NCBI GenBank assembly: GCA_037385045.1
Contig: JARRNJ010000131.1
Span: 1-6,012, forward strand
Origin: JARRNJ01 sp037385045
Lineage (GTDB): Bacteria; Pseudomonadota; Gammaproteobacteria; JASBUN01
DNA length: 6,012 bases
Direction: 5' to 3'
In this document: piece by piece, positions 1 through 6,012 of the stretch
Layout: every line of letters starts with the position of its first letter
Numbering within the stretch: position 1 is the first letter of the stretch
Notes under the pieces: generated by a model
Seen by the model: only the letters and a program-made list of their open reading frames with translations
Databases searched by the model: none
What the model was told of the DNA's origin: nothing
Made by a program: the position numbers and the translations under genes

Positions 1-1473
1 CAACGCCTTTTCCAGCCAGCGCAGGGATGCTTCTTGCTCGGTAGGTGGTGACGCGGCGGGAGTAACAGGCGCACGCCGGGCGCGCCACCACCATATGACC
101 AGTGTCGCCGCCCATCCTATGCCTAGCAATAAGGCCAGCCACGGCCAGGGCTTGGCGCCGGACTGTGGCTGAGGCGGCGCGGGGGACGTGCTCGGAGCGG
201 ACACCGCGGCCTGCGGCGCTGCTTTGGCCGGCGCCGGCGGTACCACGGCGGGAACGGGCGGCGACTGTGGCGTACTGCCGCCCGCGGCACCGGGCAACAC
301 GGTGAAGGTCCGCGCCGGCAGACGCGCCACCTCCATCTTGTCGGTGGTGGTGTTCCACCAGACTACCTTGATGGCCGGCAGCGTAACGCTTCCGGCGTGG
401 GTGGGAATGTAGGCGATCTTCTGGGTGCGCAAACCGGTCACCCCTACACTGTCCTTGGTGTCCTTGAGCACCGGCTGGTCGGGATACTGCTTGACGCCGC
501 TGATGGCACCGCCATCTACCGCCGGCAGCTGCGAGGCGGTCAGGCCATCGGCCATCACGGCGATGGTCCGCGTCACGGCCTGGCCCACCGTGAATTTAGG
601 CGGATCCGGTGACCAGTTCTCGTCCACTTGCAGGTTGCGCGCCGGCAACCATTGGCTGCCGTGAAATGCGGCGGGCATGGGCTTGACGTCGATGTGTTCG
701 GTCTGGGAACGCAGACGTTTATGACGGGCGCGCTGACTGAACGGATCGAAGCCGAAGATACCACCGCCACCGCCGCTCTGCACGATCTTGCCGTCAAACA
801 CCAGCGGCGCAATATCGAAACTGCCGCTCTTTTGCGGGTAGATGGCGTAATTCCGTTCGATGACGTCGTAACGCATACCGTTACGCCGCGTGTCATATTC
901 CTTGTCCTTGCCGAGCTTCTCCACCACGGCATCGCCGCCGGGCAGGGTGGGCGCCGACAGACTGGAACCGTTGGCCAGATCCACCGTGCGGTAAAGACGC
1001 ACGGTGTAGATCATCTGCTGCTGCACATAGGCGGTGTGCGGCTTGACGGTCACCTCCATGAACAAGTCACCGCCCCCCGGCGCGGCCTGGGCCTGGCTCG
1101 CCGGCGTGACGGTGACGGTCAGCGGCTGGCTCCGTTCGCTGCCGACGGCAATGGGTGGGATCTGAATCTGCCCGCTGTGTTTGGGCATCAGACTGATCTG
1201 CCACTTGGTCTTGCGGGACATGGAGCCGTTGACGATCGTGAGATTACTGCTCCGGCCCTGTCCCTCCACGTCGAAGTCCTGGCGCAGGGGCGACAGGTCG
1301 GGGCTGCCGTCCACGTCCCCGTCGCTCTCCAGGGTCAAGGTAAAGGACTCGTCCTCCGCCACCGGGTTGCGGTCCACGTAAGCCTGCAACGCGGCCCAGG
1401 CCGGCAGTGGACTCAGGCCGCACAACATCGCGACCGCCAGGATCGCCGTTCGCATCCGCTTGGACATCACCAT
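1..1473 (-). CDS. batD: BatD-family membrane-anchored periplasmic protein (3' end outside window)
   Basis: The reading frame stays open from the ATG at 1473 to the left edge, giving 491 residues without a stop; the C-terminus is missing. Residues 1-27 form a signal peptide: basic start (MSKRMR), hydrophobic core, cleavage expected after PAWA. The mature N-terminus (about 28-130) has the BatD hallmarks: 'VDRNPVAEDESFTLTLES', 'SPDLSPLRQDFDVEGQG' and 'HSGQIQIPPIAVGSE'. Beta-strand-rich domains continue to about 390, followed by a Pro/Ala-rich linker (about 394-440), one membrane helix (about 443-461, ending WWW) and a basic stop-transfer RARR. The bulk should therefore be periplasmic. Known BatD proteins sit beside BatA/BatB and are thought to join their inner-membrane complex; the biochemical activity is unknown. 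The start at 1473 has a GAGG seven bases upstream and overlaps the TPR stop by 7 bases. A second in-frame ATG at 1467 would give a TGATG stop-start overlap and is the alternative. Family assignment is firm; function is inferred. Confidence 0.93.
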   Translation of the reverse strand, partial: MVMSKRMRTAILAVAMLCGLSPLPAWAALQAYVDRNPVAEDESFTLTLESDGDVDGSPDLSPLRQDFDVEGQGRSSNLTIVNGSMSRKTKWQISLMPKHSGQIQIPPIAVGSERSQPLTVTVTPASQAQAAPGGGDLFMEVTVKPHTAYVQQQMIYTVRLYRTVDLANGSSLSAPTLPGGDAVVEKLGKDKEYDTRRNGMRYDVIERNYAIYPQKSGSFDIAPLVFDGKIVQSGGGGGIFGFDPFSQRARHKRLRSQTEHIDVKPMPAAFHGSQWLPARNLQVDENWSPDPPKFTVGQAVTRTIAVMADGLTASQLPAVDGGAISGVKQYPDQPVLKDTKDSVGVTGLRTQKIAYIPTHAGSVTLPAIKVVWWNTTTDKMEVARLPARTFTVLPGAAGGSTPQSPPVPAVVPPAPAKAAPQAAVSAPSTSPAPPQPQSGAKPWPWLALLLGIGWAATLVIWWWRARRAPVTPAASPPTEQEASLRWLEKAL

Positions 1474-2366
1474 GGTTTCGCCTCGCCTTGCTGGGATTGA
1501 TACTCGCGTTTGTACTGATAGCGAAACTTGCGGCGCCATAGGCCGCCCGGGTCGTCGGGGATGCGCCGCAACCATTGCTCAGTGGCCTGTTGCGACTCGC
1601 TTTCGGCCGGCTTGGCGTCTCCGGGGGTCGGCCGCTGCTTATCGTTCATGGCGGTGCGCTGTTGCCGGTCGCCTTGCCGACCCTGCTGGTCCGTATGCGT
1701 GTCTTTAGCCGCCGCAGCTTTTGATGGTGCCGATGACTGCTTGCCGGCCTGTTGCGGCACTGGGGACGAACCGGATTTCTTGCCGGCCTTGCGCCGCGCC
1801 TTTTCCCGGTTCACAGTTTGATCCTTGCCTCGGGATGACTTCGCCTGGTGTCCCTTGTGCTGCGCCCCGTGATCTTTTTTCCTCGCCTGTTGTTGACCTT
1901 GGGGTTTGCCGTTAGGTGAACGTGAGCCGCCTTGCGACTTCCGCTGCTGTTGCTGGTGGCCTTTGCCGCCGGATTGCTTTTTGTTTTGCGGCGGCGGCTG
2001 CAGCCATTTCTTTACCAGGTCGCGATTGTAGGCGGCGTCCTTGAAATCCGGATCGATCTTCAAGGCGTCCTGATAGGCGTTGAGCGCCTGTTGATATTGG
2101 CCCAGGTGCGCCAGGTCGTTGCCGCGATTGTAAGCGGCCTCGGCGCCGTGCTGTTTTTCCAGGTCCTTGAGCGCCGCCCGGTAATCGCCGGCGCGATAGT
2201 GGGCGGCGGCGCGCCATTGTGGATCCTTGAACAGCTTGGCGGCCTGTCCGGGTTGATGCGCCGCCATGGCCTGCGCCGCGCGCTGATCGGGACGTTGCCA
2301 TAGCTGGTGCCAACCGAAGGCATAGGCGTTGCGCGGTGCGGGCAACAAGATCAGTGCAAACAACAT
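1467..2366 (-). CDS. batC: TPR / low-complexity protein, BatC-like; probable C-terminal half of a frameshifted VWA-TPR protein
   Basis: The family-like frame starts near 2426, not at a start codon. It opens with a membrane hairpin ('GLLLPLLPLAALAFRRGY' then 'LLMLFALILLPAP'), typical of the middle of gammaproteobacterial VWA-TPR fusions. The coordinates given use the first ATG in this frame after the switch (2366, 299 aa). That ATG has no Shine-Dalgarno sequence before it, so independent initiation is doubtful. After 'FGWHQLWQRPDQRAAQAM' comes a degenerate TPR ('PQWRAAAHYRAGDYRAAL') and a canonical one at 2046-2144 ('AAYNRGNDLAHLGQYQQAL', then ALKIDPDF). A Gln/Lys/Gly/Ser-rich, probably disordered stretch follows (about 1600-2000). 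The end (1470-1580) is the conserved tail 'EQWLRRIPDDPGGLWRRKF'. TPRs usually bind proteins, so this is a likely scaffold for the Bat complex. Positive-inside reasoning puts it in the periplasm if the hairpin inserts. The same frame is open upstream to an ATG at 2645, but that part is a shadow of the VWA gene. Confidence 0.75.
   Translation of the reverse strand: MLFALILLPAPRNAYAFGWHQLWQRPDQRAAQAMAAHQPGQAAKLFKDPQWRAAAHYRAGDYRAALKDLEKQHGAEAAYNRGNDLAHLGQYQQALNAYQDALKIDPDFKDAAYNRDLVKKWLQPPPQNKKQSGGKGHQQQQRKSQGGSRSPNGKPQGQQQARKKDHGAQHKGHQAKSSRGKDQTVNREKARRKAGKKSGSSPVPQQAGKQSSAPSKAAAAKDTHTDQQGRQGDRQQRTAMNDKQRPTPGDAKPAESESQQATEQWLRRIPDDPGGLWRRKFRYQYKREYQSQQGEAKPW
1481..1489 (-). promoter_or_regulatory. 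Ribosome binding site of batD
   Basis: On the minus strand AAGG (1486-1489) and GAGG (1481-1484) lie just before batD, inside the last codons of the TPR gene. GAGG is seven bases from the ATG at 1473 and thirteen from the ATG at 1467, which favours 1473 as the start. Confidence 0.5.
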
Positions 2367-3243
2367 CAGTAGATAACCGCGGCGAAATGCCAGGGCCGCC
2401 AGCGGCAACAGCGGCAGCAGCAGCCCGATAGATCCCGTGACCTTCCGCGGCCAGGCGGGCGAGGGGGGCTTCGTCCAGCTTGGGCAGGACGATGGCCCCG
2501 GAGCTATCCTTGAAAAAACCGCCGTCCCCCATGGGAATGGGCGCGCCCTGGTCAGTCCCCACTCCCAGCACCGAGAGGCGATAACCGGCGGCCACCAATT
2601 TTTCAACCGCGGCGCGCAGCGCCGCGGGCGGATCGTTGTTGACACCGTCGGTGATCAACAACACGTCGCCGCGCACAGCACCGGACTGCTGCAGCAGCGC
2701 CTGCGCCTTGGCGATGGCGCGGTCGGTGCGGGAACCCTGCACCGGCATCAGCTGGGTGGTGAGACTGGATAACTGGCGCTCGATGGTATCCACGTCGTTG
2801 GTCAGCGGCGTGACCACGAAGGGATCGGCGGCGTAGACCACCAGCGCCGTATCGCCCTCCTTGCGCCGCACCAGGATGTCGCGCAGTTTGAACTTGGCCA
2901 TCTGCAGGCGGCTCGGTTGCAGATCGGTGGCGTCCATGGAACGGGACAAGTCGAGCAGCACCACCAACGCCGACTCGCGGCGGAACACCGGCTGCTGCAA
3001 CTTGCTCCACGTCGGCCCGGCCAGCGCGGTCACGGCGAGCACACCGCCGAGGGCGACCGCCAGCACACTCCAGGCATTGCGCCCCGTGCCGCCGTCCATG
3101 AGCATGTGCGGCAGCAGGCGCGGATCCACCACTGCCTGCCAGCTGCGGCTGGTGCGGCGGCTCCGCCACCACACCGCGAGCAGCACCGCTAGCGGCACCA
3201 GCGCCGCGAACCACAGGGGACGCAGAAAGTGGAAACTATGCAT
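1912..3243 (-). CDS. batB: BatB-like VWA-domain membrane protein, C-terminus replaced after a frameshift
   Basis: The ORF is 443 codons, but only residues 1 to about 273 (3243 to about 2425) look like a real protein. Two N-terminal membrane helices (about 8-25 and 57-75) flank a basic loop (RSRRTSR), which places the following VWA domain (about 92-270) in the periplasm. The metal-ion-dependent adhesion site is complete: DLSRS at 98-102, Thr173 in 'GSRTDRAIAKA', and TDG at 198-200. VWA domains of this kind bind divalent metal and protein partners; BatB is expected to pair with BatA. The start ATG (3243) overlaps the batA stop by eight bases, with an AGGG a few bases upstream. From residue 274 the frame reads Ala/Gly/Arg-rich nonsense ('AAAAAVAAGGPGISPRLS' onward), while the conserved membrane/TPR sequence continues in another frame. 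As read, the protein lacks its third membrane segment and TPR module and carries about 170 non-native residues. The VWA identity is firm; the C-terminus is almost certainly not native. Confidence 0.85.
   Translation of the reverse strand: MHSFHFLRPLWFAALVPLAVLLAVWWRSRRTSRSWQAVVDPRLLPHMLMDGGTGRNAWSVLAVALGGVLAVTALAGPTWSKLQQPVFRRESALVVLLDLSRSMDATDLQPSRLQMAKFKLRDILVRRKEGDTALVVYAADPFVVTPLTNDVDTIERQLSSLTTQLMPVQGSRTDRAIAKAQALLQQSGAVRGDVLLITDGVNNDPPAALRAAVEKLVAAGYRLSVLGVGTDQGAPIPMGDGGFFKDSSGAIVLPKLDEAPLARLAAEGHGIYRAAAAAVAAGGPGISPRLSTDVVCTDLVARTAQRLCLRLAPAMATSRSARGAGHGGASTRTGRQAVQGSTMARRRPLSRRRLPGGAQGPGKTARRRGRLQSRQRPGAPGPISTGAQRLSGRLEDRSGFQGRRLQSRPGKEMAAAAAAKQKAIRRQRPPATAAEVARRLTFT
2421..2442 (-). 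other. Frame switch / probable deletion joint within a VWA-TPR fusion gene
   Basis: Going down the minus strand, family-like sequence leaves the BatB frame after 'RLAAEGHGIYR' (Arg codon at 2425-2427) and resumes one base offset at 'GLLLPLLPLAALAFRRGY' (Gly codon at 2424-2426). No stop codon intervenes in either frame. In intact family members I know, the end of the VWA domain (Gly-Gly-x-Tyr followed by an Asp-containing stretch) is separated from this membrane hairpin by tens of residues; here they touch. A non-multiple-of-three deletion fits both the shift and the missing linker. A single-base error next to an unusually short linker is the alternative. Confidence 0.7.
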
Positions 3244-4225
3244 AACGTTTACCCTGCAGCCACAAAAGCGGCGCCGCCAGAATCAAGGCCAGGGCCAAGG
3301 GCCAAGAGAACAGGCTGCGCTGCGGGCGAAAGGTCTGCTTTTCCTGATCCACCGGTTGCAGCCGATCGATGACCGCGTAGATCTTGTTCAACTCACTGGT
3401 GTCGCGGGCGCGAAAATAACGGCCGCCCGTCGCCTTGGCGATAGCGCGCAGGGCCCCTTCGTCGAGATCCTGAGAGGGATTGACCCGCTGCATGCCGAAC
3501 AGCGAGGGCACCATCACCGAGTCGGCGCCGATCCCGATGGTGTAGATGGTGAGCCCTTCCTTGGCCGCGAGCTTGGCCGCCGCAATGGGATCGACCTCGC
3601 CCGCGTCATTGGCGCCGTCGGTCAACAGGATGAGCACCTTGTTGCCCTTCGGGTGGCGCCGCAGTTCCTTGACCGCCAGACCGATGGCATCACCGATGGC
3701 GGTCTGCTTGCCCGCCAGGCCGATGACCGCCTCCTGCAGCAAGGTGTTCACGGTCTTGCGATCGAAGGTGAGCGGCGACTGTACATAGGCGTGCAGGCCG
3801 AACAGGATCAGGCCAAGGCGGTCACCGACCCGCCGTTGGATAAAATCGCCGGCGATGGCCTTGACCGCGGTGAGGCGGTCCACCCGTCGGCCGTGAAGCG
3901 TGAAATCCTTGGTGCGCATGCTGCCGGACAGGTCCACAGCCAGCAGCAGGTCGCGGCCGCTCACCGGCAGATCGATGGGCGGGCCGAGCCAGACCGGCCG
4001 CGCCGCCGCGCTCACCAACAGCAGCCACGCCACCAGCGCCGGCCACAGCAACCAGCGCCGGCCCCGCACCGCACCGCGGCGTCCGTCGCCGCCCAGTGCG
4101 AAAGGTTCGAGGGTCGGCACCCGCAACGCCGCTTCTTCCACCGCGGGCGCGGGACGCAACAGATAACGCGGCAACAACGGCAGCAGGGCCAGCACCAACA
4201 TCCACGGCCATTGGAAGTGGATCAT
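3236..4225 (-). CDS. batA: BatA-like VWA-domain inner-membrane protein
   Basis: A 329-residue protein of normal BatA length and layout. Two N-terminal membrane helices (about 5-22 and 58-77) are separated by a basic loop (RRGAVRGRR). A periplasmic VWA domain follows (about 91-290), then a C-terminal helix (about 306-324) and the short tail GKRYA. The MIDAS metal site is intact: DLSGS at 98-102, Thr175 in 'GKQTAIGDA', and TDG at 202-204. 'FGLHAYVQSPLTFD' and 'IAKATGGRYFRARDTSEL' are family-typical. BatA-type proteins are thought to be a core of the Bat inner-membrane complex. The start at 4225 makes an ATGA overlap with the DUF4381 stop, has a purine-rich AGGGGGG (4230-4236) upstream, and gives the expected 'FQWPWML' N-terminus. 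The frame is open further upstream to 4924, but that extension is a shadow of the DUF4381 and DUF58 genes. Confidence 0.95.
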   Translation of the reverse strand: MIHFQWPWMLVLALLPLLPRYLLRPAPAVEEAALRVPTLEPFALGGDGRRGAVRGRRWLLWPALVAWLLLVSAAARPVWLGPPIDLPVSGRDLLLAVDLSGSMRTKDFTLHGRRVDRLTAVKAIAGDFIQRRVGDRLGLILFGLHAYVQSPLTFDRKTVNTLLQEAVIGLAGKQTAIGDAIGLAVKELRRHPKGNKVLILLTDGANDAGEVDPIAAAKLAAKEGLTIYTIGIGADSVMVPSLFGMQRVNPSQDLDEGALRAIAKATGGRYFRARDTSELNKIYAVIDRLQPVDQEKQTFRPQRSLFSWPLALALILAAPLLWLQGKRYA

Positions 4226-4689
4226 GCCGCCCCCCTGGCAGGCAGCCGTTTGATCCAGTGCTCGCACAAGGCAAGCAGGGAGGCGCCATCCACCTGCACA
4301 TCGCTTGTATAGGGACCGCTGATCAGCACCCGCCCCGCGCCCGATTGAAACGCCGTGCCGTCGCCGAGGCTGCGGTCGAGAAACGCCAGCCAGGCCTCGC
4401 CGGTGAGCGCCGCCACATCGCGGCGCGGAAAACGGCTGACGGCCACCCGGCGCAACAACACCGACAGCCCGCGCAACATCTGCTCCGGCGCGGCGTCGCG
4501 CAAACCGTCCAACTCGCTGAGGGCGGTGCGCCGCCAGCGGTTGCGGCGGCGCCGGATATAGACCACATAGGCAAGCGCGCCGACCAGGAGCAGCAGCGCC
4601 AGCACGCCCCACCATCCCGGCGCCGGCGGCCACCACGAGACCGGCGCCGGCAGGTGAATGTCCCGCAACTGGCTGAGATCCGGTTTCAT
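4222..4689 (-). CDS. DUF4381 single-pass membrane protein
   Basis: A complete 155-residue protein of the usual DUF4381 length. The N-terminal signature 'LRDIHLPAPVSWWPPAPGWW' (8-27) runs into one membrane helix (about 28-45) and a strongly basic stop (RRRRNRWRR, 46-54). The C-terminal domain is therefore cytoplasmic. It carries the family pattern 'LLRRVAVSRFPRRDVAALTG' followed by EAWLAFLD (about 78-105). Family members almost always sit between the DUF58 and VWA genes of MoxR/Bat operons, as here. Their activity is unknown; a link between cytoplasmic MoxR/DUF58 and membrane BatA/BatB is a plausible inference. The ATG overlaps the DUF58 stop as ATGA, with a weak GGGGA (4697-4701) seven bases upstream. 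Its own stop overlaps the batA start in the same way. Confidence 0.95.
   Translation of the reverse strand: MKPDLSQLRDIHLPAPVSWWPPAPGWWGVLALLLLVGALAYVVYIRRRRNRWRRTALSELDGLRDAAPEQMLRGLSVLLRRVAVSRFPRRDVAALTGEAWLAFLDRSLGDGTAFQSGAGRVLISGPYTSDVQVDGASLLALCEHWIKRLPARGAA
4230..4236 (-). promoter_or_regulatory. Probable ribosome binding site of batA
   Basis: AGGGGGG on the minus strand ends four bases before the batA ATG (4225). It lies inside the last codons of the DUF4381 gene. Together with the ATGA overlap it supports this start over the longer open frame upstream. Confidence 0.4.
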
Positions 4690-5669
4690 CGCCGCGTCCC
4701 CAGGCCCCGCTGCAACACCGCCAGGGGCTCATCGGCGGTGGAAAGGGACAGCATGGTGATGCCGTGGGCGCGGCAGAGGTGCTGCAGCGCCTCCTGGCGT
4801 TCGGCGAAACGGCGGCGGTAGCGTTCACGCCGCTGCGCATCACCGCTCTCCACGTTGATGATGCGGCGGCCGTCGCTGACCCGATAGCGGCCCGCCGGCG
4901 GCAGATCCGCATCCAACGGATCATAGACGTTAATAAGGATCACATCGTTGTGGCGGGTGAACTGCGCCACCTGTGCCGCGACCTGAGCATCGAAGCCGCT
5001 GAAGTCGCTGAGCAGGATGATGAGGCTGCCCGGTTGCGCCACGCGGCGCAGTCGCAGCAATGATTGATACGTAACCGCGGCCGGTTCGCCGCCGCCGCGC
5101 GCAGTCTTGTGCCAGGCCGGATGCGCGGCTAAACGGCGCAGCACGTGCATCAACGGCGGCTGGCCGCGCTTGGGGCGCAGTTCATCGTGATGCTGTTCGT
5201 CAAAGATCAGGGCGCCGAGACGATCGCCATGATGCAGGGTGCTCCAACCCAGCAACGCGGCGGCCTGGGCGGCGCGCACCGCCTTGAAGGCGCCGCGGGT
5301 GGCGAAGAACATGGCGTCGCGCAGATCGATCCACAGCAACACCGCCCGTTCCCGCTCCTCGCGGAACAGCTTGGTGTGGGGCTTGCCGCTGCGCGCGGTG
5401 ACCCGCCAGTCTATGCTGCGCACGTCGTCGCCCTGCATGTAGGGACGCACTTCATCGAACTCCATACCGCGGCCCTTGAAGGGGGACAGGTAACCGCCGC
5501 TGGTGATGGCACGGACCTGGCGCGGTTTCACCGCCAGGGAGGCACTGCCGCGATGCAGGGCGAGCAGTGAGGCCACGCTGACCCGCACTACGCCGTCACC
5601 GGCGGTGGGGGTGTCGTGCGGTGCGGTAGGGGAGGCTACCGGCTTGCGGCGGCGTAAGGCATCGATCAT
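4686..5669 (-). CDS. DUF58-family protein, MoxR partner
   Basis: A complete 327-residue protein of normal length. The DUF58 core motif is at about 66-107: 'GRGMEFDEVRPYMQGDDVRS', then IDWRVTARSGKPHTKLFREERER. The C-terminal half has a degenerate VWA-like fold: Asp115 in 'LLWIDLRDAMFF' and 'LIILLSDFSGFD' at about 216-227. It has no membrane segment or signal peptide, so it is predicted cytoplasmic. Genes of this family nearly always follow a moxR gene and are regarded as its soluble partner; the biochemical role is not established. The start overlaps the moxR stop (ATGA) and has no clear Shine-Dalgarno sequence, so translation is probably coupled to moxR. The C-terminal region 'RYRRRFAERQEALQHLCRAH' is a basic amphipathic helix common in the family. 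Confidence 0.95.
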   Translation of the reverse strand: MIDALRRRKPVASPTAPHDTPTAGDGVVRVSVASLLALHRGSASLAVKPRQVRAITSGGYLSPFKGRGMEFDEVRPYMQGDDVRSIDWRVTARSGKPHTKLFREERERAVLLWIDLRDAMFFATRGAFKAVRAAQAAALLGWSTLHHGDRLGALIFDEQHHDELRPKRGQPPLMHVLRRLAAHPAWHKTARGGGEPAAVTYQSLLRLRRVAQPGSLIILLSDFSGFDAQVAAQVAQFTRHNDVILINVYDPLDADLPPAGRYRVSDGRRIINVESGDAQRRERYRRRFAERQEALQHLCRAHGITMLSLSTADEPLAVLQRGLGTRR

Positions 5670-6012
5670 GGCACCGGAATGAGGGTCAACAAGGTCTCGA
5701 TGACGTGATCCGGCGTACGGCCCTCCGCCTCCGCTTCGTAGCTGAGCAGCACGCGGTGGCGCAGCACGTCATAGGCCATGGCCTGGACGTCCTCGGGTCC
5801 CACATAATTGCGGCCGGCCAGCCAGGCGTGGACTCGGGCACAGCGATCCAGGGCGATGGTGGCGCGGGGACTGGCCCCCCATTGCACCCAGCCGGCGAGT
5901 TTGGCGCTGTAGCGCGACGGTTCGCGGGTGGCGAGCACGATCTCGATAAGGTAACGCTCCAGGTTGTCGGCCATGTAGACCGCCAGTGCCTCCTCGCGAG
6001 CCGCCATCAGTG
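5666..6012 (-). CDS. MoxR-family AAA+ ATPase, C-terminal part (5' end outside window)
   Basis: Only the last 115 or so codons are present; the frame runs off the right edge. The visible part is the lid region after the AAA+ core. It has 'YLIEIVLATREPSRYS', the sensor-2 motif GASPR (5864-5878) with its arginine, then 'GRNYVGPEDVQAMAYDVLRH' and the terminal 'DHVIETLLTLIPVP'. These are typical of MoxR ATPases, which use ATP hydrolysis in chaperone-like maturation of partner proteins together with VWA/DUF58 proteins. The Walker A, Walker B and sensor-1 motifs lie beyond the window and cannot be checked. The Met at 6007 is internal (a Leu codon precedes it in the same frame), not the gene start. 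The stop overlaps the DUF58 start as ATGA. Confidence 0.93.
   Translation of the reverse strand, partial: LMAAREEALAVYMADNLERYLIEIVLATREPSRYSAKLAGWVQWGASPRATIALDRCARVHAWLAGRNYVGPEDVQAMAYDVLRHRVLLSYEAEAEGRTPDHVIETLLTLIPVP

Noticed and set aside
628..1500. 290-codon open frame on the plus strand
   Set aside because: It is antisense to the BatD coding sequence, which carries a signal peptide and family motifs. The plus-strand product is His/Gly/Arg-rich with no domain.
2404..2424. CTG/CAG-type triplet run as a repeat element
   Set aside because: It is a short leucine-codon run inside a membrane helix. It is too short to count as a repeat, and slippage of whole triplets would not explain the frame switch.
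2421..2445. Programmed +1 ribosomal frameshift joining BatB and the TPR half
   Set aside because: I see no slippery run, in-frame stop at the shift point, or obvious stimulatory element. The apparently missing linker fits a deletion or error better.
2427..2645. N-terminal part of the TPR frame up to the ATG at 2645
   Set aside because: It overlaps the BatB VWA domain in another frame, and its sequence (Trp/Pro/Arg-rich) resembles no Bat family segment. Family similarity starts only near 2426.
2861..4312. 483-codon open frame on the plus strand
   Set aside because: It lies antisense to BatA and BatB, both of which have complete family motifs. Its product is a repetitive Arg/Gln/His/Ala-rich string with no recognisable domain, typical of antisense shadows in high-GC DNA.
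4226..4924. N-terminal extension of the BatA frame (233 extra codons)
   Set aside because: This part overlaps DUF4381 and DUF58 in another frame and reads as Arg/Ala-rich nonsense. The family-typical N-terminus starts at 4225 with an ATGA overlap.
5316..5330. Degenerate VWA metal site (DLRDA) in the DUF58 protein as a possible loss of function
   Set aside because: DUF58 proteins commonly lack a canonical DxSxS motif at this position, so this is ordinary for the family.

Overview
The window is a nearly gap-free stretch of a Bat (Bacteroides aerotolerance-type) / MoxR-VWA operon, read entirely on the minus strand. The high GC, the operon architecture and the family-specific sequences (a DUF4381 protein with the 'HLPAPVSWWPPAPGWW' N-terminus, and a VWA-TPR protein ending in 'WLRRIPDDPGGLWRRKF') suggest a high-GC gammaproteobacterium. 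I cannot name the genus from sequence alone.

Layout in transcription order, from right to left: (1) the C-terminal part of a MoxR-family AAA+ ATPase, cut by the right edge (5666-6012); (2) a complete DUF58 protein (4686-5669); (3) a complete DUF4381 single-pass membrane protein (4222-4689); (4) a complete membrane-anchored VWA protein, BatA (3236-4225); (5) a second VWA protein, BatB, whose family-like part runs from 3243 to about 2425; (6) a membrane/TPR/low-complexity module (BatC-like), from about 2426 to 1467, in a different frame from BatB; (7) BatD, with signal peptide, periplasmic beta-rich domains and one membrane anchor, cut by the left edge (1-1473). Every clear gene boundary is a short overlap (ATGA three times, 8 bases at BatA/BatB, 7 bases at TPR/BatD). 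No promoter or terminator is visible and no intergenic stretch exceeds a few bases, so this is the interior of one translationally coupled transcript.

How the parts are thought to work together (family knowledge and inference): the MoxR ATPase acts as a cytoplasmic chaperone-like motor, DUF58 is its usual soluble partner, and BatA/BatB/TPR/BatD with DUF4381 form an inner-membrane assembly with metal-binding VWA domains, a TPR module and a large BatD domain facing the periplasm. Roles proposed for such operons include envelope stress and oxidative tolerance, and maturation of periplasmic proteins.

The main anomaly is in the VWA-TPR gene. In many gammaproteobacteria BatB and the TPR module are one polypeptide. 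Here the VWA frame and the membrane/TPR frame are offset by one base, with the switch near 2421-2442. The segment normally found between the VWA domain and the third membrane segment also appears to be missing. This is either a real frameshifting deletion or an assembly/sequencing error. I found no RNA genes, CRISPR arrays, mobile elements or new system beyond this operon.
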